A stretch of DNA of 64,000 nt from Heliocidaris tuberculata (Eukaryota > Echinodermata > Echinoidea > Camarodonta > Echinometridae): the NCBI GenBank assembly GCA_025618425.1, contig CM046850.1, positions 11,297,019 through 11,361,018 of the forward strand, in the 5' to 3' direction. How positions within the stretch are numbered: the first letter of the stretch is position 1; every line of letters starts with the position of its first letter. A program made the translations under genes and the position numbers. The notes under the pieces are model-generated. The model made no database searches and was not told the DNA's origin. It worked only from the letters and a program-made list of their open reading frames with translations. This document shows, piece by piece, positions 57,698 through 64,000 of the stretch.

Positions 57698-57727
57698 AGG
57701 TGATCTGTCGATTACGACAGACCACCT
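57698..57727. repeat. terminal hairpin, unit 3
   Basis: Single copy closing the array, followed by AATTAAGTTC. Confidence 0.9.
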
Positions 57728-57862
57728 AATTAAGTTCAACTAAATGTTGCTTATTCAGCCAATTGAAGGTCACGATGTAACTTATTGCCCGAGGTTGAGC
57801 CTGAGACAGAGTGCTATATAGGAACATATCGTGTGAGTCTGGACATATTATGATGGCGTTTT

Positions 57863-57956
57863 CCTATGCACATTAAATGTTTACTTGGCAGCCCAAGGGG
57901 GGGGGGGGGAGGGGTTTAAACCCCCTAAACCCCCCCCCCCTGTAGATCCGCCACTG
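57863..57956 (+). mobile_element. right-end fragment of the 25.6-kb hAT-type element family
   Basis: CCTATGCACATTAAATGTTT ... GTTTAAACCCCCTAA ... GTAGATCCGCCACTG matches 25,826-25,911. The left part is missing. Confidence 0.8.
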
Positions 57957-57959
57957 TGA

Positions 57960-58500
57960 ATATCTTACAGTTTTTTGTAATGTGATTTTATGTGTTAAAA
58001 AAATGTACATCCGAATTTCGAATAAGCGATCAGCCAATCTCGTGTAAACAGGAAAGGAAGATATTTTTTATTTCCTATGTACCCACGCGCCTCATAACCA
58101 TCCTCTTTCAGTCCAGGTTCAAATTTTCGATTCTCTCTATTGCTTTATCAGCTCTCTGCTGCCTCTCTCACTCTCGTTTAAACACACACCCACTCTCATC
58201 CACCCATCCCCCCCCCCCACACACACACACCTCACATATACACATCCGCCCACTCTTTATGTAACTGTAAGTGTTCTCCAAATGCATGGTCGTGTTTTAT
58301 TAAGCTATGTTCACAGTAAAAACAGACAACTCATTATACTTAAAGTAACAAACGGGATATTAATGCTAAATTATATATGAGAAGATATCTCTATATAATT
58401 CACTTTAACTGCTGAGTGTTAGTTGAAATCTCAGAGCTTTAGCGGTCTGTGTTCTTTCATTGGCTTATAATTTTTTCGACAACATTTTCACCAAGCCTTG
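57960..58500. other. non-genic stretch
   Basis: CA-rich tract near 58,190-58,250. Nothing else recognised. Confidence 0.45.
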
Positions 58501-58503
58501 AAT

Positions 58504-58666
58504 TTAAGTGACATTAACCCATAGTAGTTCAGTGTATTCTTTTAGAGACTTTTTTTGAATTTCTTTTGATCCGCAATGCTCGCAATTACACATTATACAT
58601 GAGCAGAAAAAGCAAAAATCACAGAAAATTGTGCGTCCATTTTTAATGCAGTACCCTGTGTTGTTC
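58504..58666 (-). CDS. possible terminal exon, Cys-rich, unknown
   Basis: A good acceptor (CATTCTTTTTCAG) opens a 53-codon minus-strand frame: NNTGYCIKNGRTIFCDFCFF then CSCIMCNCEHCGSKE and LKEYTELLWVNVT, followed by stop. Nine cysteines in the first 33 residues are striking. With a single short frame, no recognised family and no partner exon, chance cannot be excluded. Confidence 0.25.
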
Positions 58667-58669
58667 CTG

Positions 58670-60060
58670 AAAAAGAATGATTTAGATGTAAATAATCATT
58701 TAAGTCTCTTAATTGGCAATGTGGTGTGAAATTGGTAATCATTATTTTTATGTTCATATTGGCAATTCTTTAAATTAAAATAATTTCATTTGCATTGGTT
58801 CATTTGATATACTTTTTCGAACTATGTAGGAGTGAAAATAAGAATAGTTGGTGCCAATTTGAGGAAGAAAAATTATTCATTTAGAAATTAAGAAATTTTT
58901 GAACTTCTATGAGTTTTAATGAACTGATTTTCGTATGAACTGGTAAAGACAAAGTAAGGTACATGAAGGGAATCATATCCCGCACGTACAAAGACTTGTG
59001 AAAAGTTTACCACATACTTATACATGTGAAAGAATATTTCTGTAATCATAATAGTGACAGTTGAAGAAAATAGTACTTTAGTGTCAACTGAAGACAATAA
59101 AGCGGTCATAATATAATATACATGTATATAAAATAAAAATGAACTAAACTCAGTACCTAGTATAATTCTTCTTGAAACACGATTATCATTGGATAATCTG
59201 CCATTTAAAATAACTTGCTATTTCGAAACAAAACAGCATATCAGTTATGACTTTTCATTGAGCGAATTTGTATCAATCTTTCATTTATTGCTACTATAGG
59301 CTGGACTTTATACAAAAGGAATTAATTTTAAAAAATGGATGACAATATATATTTTGACAATAAAATTATAAATATTGATATTTGCATTGAATTGAATTGT
59401 ATCGGTTTATCGCAGTCAAAAAGAACATGCAGCTTGATAGCTGAAAATTTTCAATTTACAGAATCAAGCTTACGAAATATAACAATAATCAACATGAGAA
59501 ACACTAGCACAATTAACCATTAAATCGTATTTAGTACATAAATTAATTACATAAAGTTAGTACATCAAGAATTTAAAAATGATTAATTAAACTCCAAACA
59601 AAAGTGTTAAACATTGGTTTCTGATCTAATTCAACTAATGAACTGTCTACAGAATAGTTATACATGTAGGTCGTACGTTAAAATATGCAGTGGTAGAGTC
59701 GAATGTAAAAATGTACAAAAAAATTATAGATTGCATATACACAATATATTCTTCACTAATAAAGAACATAATTATTTACACAGTTTACAAAGTTAACATG
59801 ATTTTGTAGAATCAATCACAGGATCCTTTGACATAAGTGTGAACAAATTTCTGGCCAACGAAATAAAAATCGCAGTTTTGACAAGCACACACATTTTGTC
59901 CGGGTCACCTAATAATATTTTGTGTACAGTCAGAATGTATAAAATCAACGTTAAAAACTTTATATGGCATTCTATTGGTTATCGGTTAAAGCGTATTAAG
60001 AAAATGAAGTATAACATGAAACCCGATGGATGGAACCCATAATCAACAAGATAATGGGCT
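58670..60060. other. AT-rich non-genic stretch
   Basis: No repeat or gene supported on either strand. Confidence 0.45.
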
Positions 60061-60700
60061 TTAGTTATAATTTTTGCTGGGGAAGGTTTGAAAAGCTTAT
60101 CCGGGGCAAAAGTTTGTGCTGATTCCAAAAATGTCTTATTGACCCTACTCACGACATCATTGGCCAAAAATGATAATTTGGTTACTTCTGGACAGGGGTA
60201 ATTATCACAATCGTTATTATCAGCGAAGAAGGTTTGAAAGTCCTACCCTATGATAAAATGTGCCCTGGATCGAGAAAATGTGGTCTTATTGAGTCCAATA
60301 ACAATGGAGTGATCATTTTAGCCACCTTTTGCAAAAAAAGACCATTTATTAAAGTCATGTTTGGTCAAAATACTGATACGAAGTGTAATCAGAATCATTT
60401 GAAGAGTAGCCTTATGAATTCCAATTTTAATGTAGAAATGTGCGCTGATCCCAGAACAATCAACTCACTGGATGTAGTTATAGTTATAGTGGTTTTGACC
60501 CTTTTGGTCATTTTGGCCACTTTGACCCTCATTGACCAATTGCATGATTTCTACTAGAAACTCGAAATAACAGTGATCAGCAAGGCTTCCATTGACCTTT
60601 CCCACCCAAATATGAACTTTGATGGGGAAGGTTCGAAAAGCTCATCTTATGTAAAATTTTACACTGATTCCAAAAAATTCGAATATGAAAGTATATGAGG
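60060..60700. repeat. degenerate tandem-like repeat (GAAGGTTTGAAAAGCT type)
   Basis: GGGGAAGGTTTGAAAAGCTT, GAAGAAGGTTTGAAAGTCC and GGGGAAGGTTCGAAAAGCTC start at about 60,078, 60,224 and 60,619. Each is followed by AAAATTT/TGTGC(T)GATTCCAAAAA-like text. A 107-codon frame here is judged a by-product. Confidence 0.5.
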
Positions 60701-60899
60701 AGCAATCCTTTTCAGGGATTTCAGAGATTTCCACTATAATATTCTTCAACACTGACATAACAAAATGAGAAGGATCACAAATTATTGTTTTACCTTTAGG
60801 GCGATTCCAACTGTTACGGAATGATATTCACAAAGCATTTTCAAGTTTCAAAGAAGAATATTATGAACATCAAAATAAATGTTTTCAAATCAATAGTAC

Positions 60900-61209
60900 C
60901 ACTAGCGTAGTTGAGGGGGGGGGGGCAGGGGGGCAGATTTCCCCCCCCCCCCGAGCACTTTTCCTGGATTTTTTTTTTTTTGCTTGTCAGAGAATTATGG
61001 AGGAAAATATCTGATCACTCCCCCCCCCCCTCCCCCCACTGAGCGACTTTTTTGAGGCTGGCGAAAAAAAGAATTGTCGCTACCCCCCCCCCCCCCCCCC
61101 ACCCACTGAGCGAGTTTTGGAGCGCTGGCGAGAGAAGAATAAAATACGGGTCTCCCTTCAAGCAGAATTTGCCCCCCCCCCTTGTAAAAAAATCCTAGCT
61201 ACGCCACTG
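60900..61209. mobile_element. 310-bp hAT-type G/C-rich element, 7/8-matching target duplication
   Basis: Begins CACTAGCGTAGTTGAGG, ends ATCCTAGCTACGCCACTG. AATAGTAC / AATAGGAC flank it. The interior has TTGCTTGTCAGAGAATTATG and two GAGCGACTTTT...GGCTGGCGA phrases with C-runs. Confidence 0.85.
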
Positions 61210-61725
61210 AATAGGACAATACATAAACTAATACTACTTTCACAACTGTTGAGTTTCATGTCAACCATTCATCAAATTTATGAAATATTAACTATTGTAT
61301 TGCTTCGTTTACGGAATGACACAAAAAGGGCATGACTTTTCAACCTGAATAAACATCTGTGAACATTGAATATGCATCCGGTTTTCAAGATTGCTGTGGC
61401 ATTCTTTAGCTTTGATATGACACCATGTTCCTGGAAATCTGTTTGAAAATATTTGAAATATGATTCAAAATATGAAATGAAACACCATTACGGAATAACA
61501 TCTGAAAGTCAATGGGAGATATTGTATAAAATTCATATTACGTTTAAAAAAAGTAGTCACAGTATAGTTTGAAACACAGATTGAGCAAACAATGTAATAA
61601 TTTTTGATAACTTAAGATATCTGTGTTAAAAATATCTCTAAATAGTGTTTATTAATCTAAAAACACGAACTCTACTGATAGACCTGTAGTCCCCAAGGTA
61701 CTAAAAATGTTCAGAAGTCAGTAAA

Positions 61726-62150
61726 ATCTGTACTGAGAGATGATACCAGGAAAACCTGGCACGAAAACTGAAAACACTCGCCCTCCAAGGAAAACTGTTG
61801 CCACTCGAAGGAAGAGTTGTCAGTCAGTTGGAATAGTTTAATCTATGGCGTCCCACGTAGGGTCGTGCAATTTGTGCTAAACTCTAAACATAGACACATT
61901 ACCCGCAACCAAATCAAACCTATTCCGCTGGGGCAAAAATGTGTCAGATAAGTGCAACCTATGCAGCAACCGGTAGTCGGTAGCCGCCGTCTTCTAACTA
62001 ACCAAAACTTCCGGTCTTTGAAAACACTTACTAGAATGGCTAGCTCGAAATCCACCGCCCAACAACTGTCCAAACAAACTTGCAAAATGACAGTAGTTTC
62101 TTCATTTTCACTATTCCATGCCAGACATGACCCTACGTGGGTGTCACCCC
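61726..62150 (+). pseudogene. fragment of an R2-like (RLE-type) LINE C-terminus
   Basis: Across frameshifts the + strand reads KLKTLALQGKLLPLEGRVV, SLIYGVPRRVVQFVLNS, then DTLPATKSNLFRWGKNVSDK and CNLCSNR. The order '...LPTxSNLxRWGK...CxLC' is the zinc-binding linker upstream of the endonuclease in some non-LTR elements. The endonuclease itself is not recognisable. ACCCTACGTGGGTGTCACCC closes the fragment. Confidence 0.5.
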
Positions 62151-62179
62151 CACTTCTTCGTTAGTGACCTTTAATTAGG

Positions 62180-63770
62180 TGATGATGAAGAAGATAATAT
62201 ATTTCAAGTCTGATTCTAACAGAAGACTTACATTTGAGTACTGCACTTGCAATGATAATGACATGTATATTTTGAAGCTTATTAATGAATTAACATTATA
62301 TAATTCTCATTATATTTTTTTTCCTGAAAGTGGGTTGTTATGAAATATCTGTAAGGTAACTGGTGTGTTTCCTATGATATTTAGTCTTTATGTAGAATTG
62401 TCCATGTAACTGTTAGACCTGCTTCATGGAATTCATTGTATTGTTCCATATGTGATATTTTCATGTCTATCTATAATAAATGAAAAATACACGTATGCAA
62501 ATTTTATTCATGAATTCATATTTTTGTTCATAATTTAGGTTTCTGAAAATTCTGAAGAGAATTCATTGGAGTAAAATGCTTCTACTAAGTTTAGTAGACA
62601 TTCAGATAGATTTTTCATTACATTCCATTTTATATTCCAGGTATTTCATGGTTTTATAGATTTCTTATGTATTCTATTGTTTTTCAATATTCATAAATTT
62701 CCTCATATGCTTTTTTTTTATTGATACTATCATCTAGATCAATATTTAGGTCTAAAATACAAGACAATCAAACCTATAAAGAGGAAAGAAATACAGCTCA
62801 TTACCAAATGGAATAATAAACCACCATTTTCCAATTTATTTTGGACAGAAACCCCAAATATCCGAATTGTTAAATTTGATATAATTTTCATACTGGAAAA
62901 TGGGCTCATCATCTCTAATTTACAGTAGTTTATAATTGTCTGATATATTAAGCTGAACTAATGTATAGGTTCATGGTTGAATTAATTTATGCAAAATTGA
63001 ATTTAGTGTCATTCCATAACATTATTAATTAAAACATAATTCATACTTTAAATATTTCTTCAAACCATAGTTACTCAGATTTACCTATCAACTTTCATCA
63101 CAAAACGATCGTTATTTTCGAAAACTGGTTGAAATTTTGTGTTTTGGGCGTTACGGAATGAACGTTTTTTGGAGTTATAGTTTCCAAGGTTACTGAAGTA
63201 TGAGAGATTATGCAGAACAGAACTAAAGCTATTCTTGGTTACTATATTACTTCAACTTTGTGTATCAAGTGTATTTCAGCAAGCAGGTCATTATTAGTAT
63301 GACATTTACTCTTCTTTTACAATTTATCATAATTGGTATCAGTTATTGATTTAAATATTATGTTATTCAATTATGCAAGTTTTCAGTTTTCATAAGAGTG
63401 AAAATATCTAAATTTAATCAAATTATGACAAAATTGATATTTTGACACTAAATTTGATATGAAAACACAGATTTGAAATTTCGGGGTTCATGTCCTGTTT
63501 AGCTTGGAATTGTCCTTTACCAGATCTCAGTCTTATGTTTAATAGCCTAATAATCAATCGTCATAATCACAGATTTTGCATTCTTGATGTGTATTAATGG
63601 TACACTGAAAGGAGTGGTCTCACGAGGTAACAAACTCCAACTTCCCCTTAACCTCGTTATGTGGCTTTAAAACGGCTTTGTTAGATGAATCGCAGGTAAG
63701 ACAGAGAGCTGCAGGATTTAGAAGAAAAAGAAAAAAACGAACGTGCATGATGTAAGAGAACTATTCAGAT
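62180..63770. other. AT-rich non-genic stretch
   Basis: Nothing recognised. Confidence 0.5.
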
Positions 63771-63774
63771 TCAA

Positions 63775-64000
63775 ATTCAAAATACATTTATTTTCTTCCC
63801 ATAATCAAGAAATACAAAATGAAATGTGCATTCACAAAAACACATGGTGGAAGGAGGCGAGGGTCCCAGGGAGCACGTGGCTTTTGGTGGGGTCGCCTTT
63901 ACACTACATATTTACATATATTACATTACACAACAATTATAACATCCACAAAAAATATAAAAAATAAATAAGAAAAGAAAAAAAAAAAAGAAAAAGGAAA
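63775..64000 (-). mobile_element. LINE 3' end, minus strand, runs off the window
   Basis: AAATTCAAAATACATTTATT, GGTGGAAGGAGGCGAGGGTC and GGTGGGGTCGCCTTTACA are the complement of the 3' UTR at 38,560-38,700. The remainder of the element lies beyond the window. Confidence 0.7.

Larger units (their letters stand above)
50423..57730. repeat. 2.47-kb macrosatellite, three tandem units
   Basis: Units run 50423-52892 (2,470 bp), 52893-55367 (2,475 bp) and 55368-57730. The first two and the first half of the third are almost identical. From about 56,560 the third is clearly diverged. Each begins TAATACCTATAACGTGTGTG. It carries several TGACGTCA palindromes, a G-run, a tRNA-like sequence followed (on the minus strand) by a T-run, and GC-rich CGCGCGCA tracts. 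It ends with copies of a 30-nt hairpin. Short frames such as MVCMIFGRNVMDEAKF recur only because the DNA recurs, and I see no gene. Confidence 0.92.

Noticed and set aside
60234..60557. 107-codon frame with a hydrophobic segment (VVIVIVVLTLLVILATLTLI)
   Set aside because: Lies in degenerate tandem-like DNA and no homology recognised. The hydrophobic run comes from a GTTATAGT-type repeat.

Overview
This window is eukaryotic and looks like marine deuterostome, most likely sea urchin, DNA. The support is indirect. It has an intron-poor class A GPCR exon of the kind expanded in echinoids and a tRNA-derived SINE with a Met-like head and (ATT)n tail. It also has ~600-bp TTAA-flanked repeats of a type I remember from sea urchin assemblies, very frequent long G/C homopolymers and '(T)CGCTCGCTTCGCTCGC' low-complexity tracts. 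The species assignment is inference. There are no rRNA genes, no functional tRNA genes, no CRISPR and no operon-like structure.

Host genes are sparse and all candidates are on the minus strand. A rhodopsin-family, aminergic-like GPCR exon lies at 3.2-4.26 kb. Two splice-bounded exons with matching intron phases lie at 33.8-34.0 and 39.4 kb. Two weaker splice-bounded candidates lie at 45.2 and 58.5 kb. Everything else I can explain is mobile or tandem DNA.

0-14 kb: palindromic TACGTCGTA element, 187-bp tandem unit, GPCR exon, two copies of a TTAA-flanked element, a SINE, a TA-flanked MITE and AATTCCGAA repeats. 14-17 kb: an ~810-bp palindromic Penelope-type terminal structure, a 24-bp-arm hairpin and a degenerate Tc1/mariner element. 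17-22 kb: a decayed non-LTR retrotransposon (EN, linker, RT) split by a 952-bp insertion with a 12-bp target duplication and by a second LINE. 22-26 kb: a palindrome-rich TIR element and a mariner element with a nested G/C-rich element. 26.35-30.15 kb: a 3.8-kb hAT transposon with perfect 8-bp target duplication, whose transposase remnant is split by a foldback insert. 30.6-33.4 kb: a non-LTR element with a restriction-like endonuclease, joined tail-to-tail with a SINE. 34.4-35.8 kb: a 5'-truncated Penelope-like element with a GIY-YIG domain. 37.6-39 kb: a 97-bp satellite split by a LINE 3' end. 39.6-43 kb: tandem repeats and opposed ATTTGGTCTAAT arrays around a Harbinger-type MITE. 43-48.6 kb: a LINE fragment and a series of short hAT-type elements with 8-bp target duplications. 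48-50.2 kb: a local segmental duplication. 50.4-57.7 kb: a three-copy, 2.47-kb macrosatellite with repeated hairpins, a tRNA-like Pol III box pair and sixteen TGACGTCA palindromes. 58-64 kb: mostly unique AT-rich DNA, one more hAT-type element and two LINE fragments.

The most unusual objects are the macrosatellite, the nested hAT/foldback structure, the Penelope fragment bounded by a perfect 21-bp inverted repeat, and the opposed ATTTGGTCTAAT arrays bounded by direct repeats.
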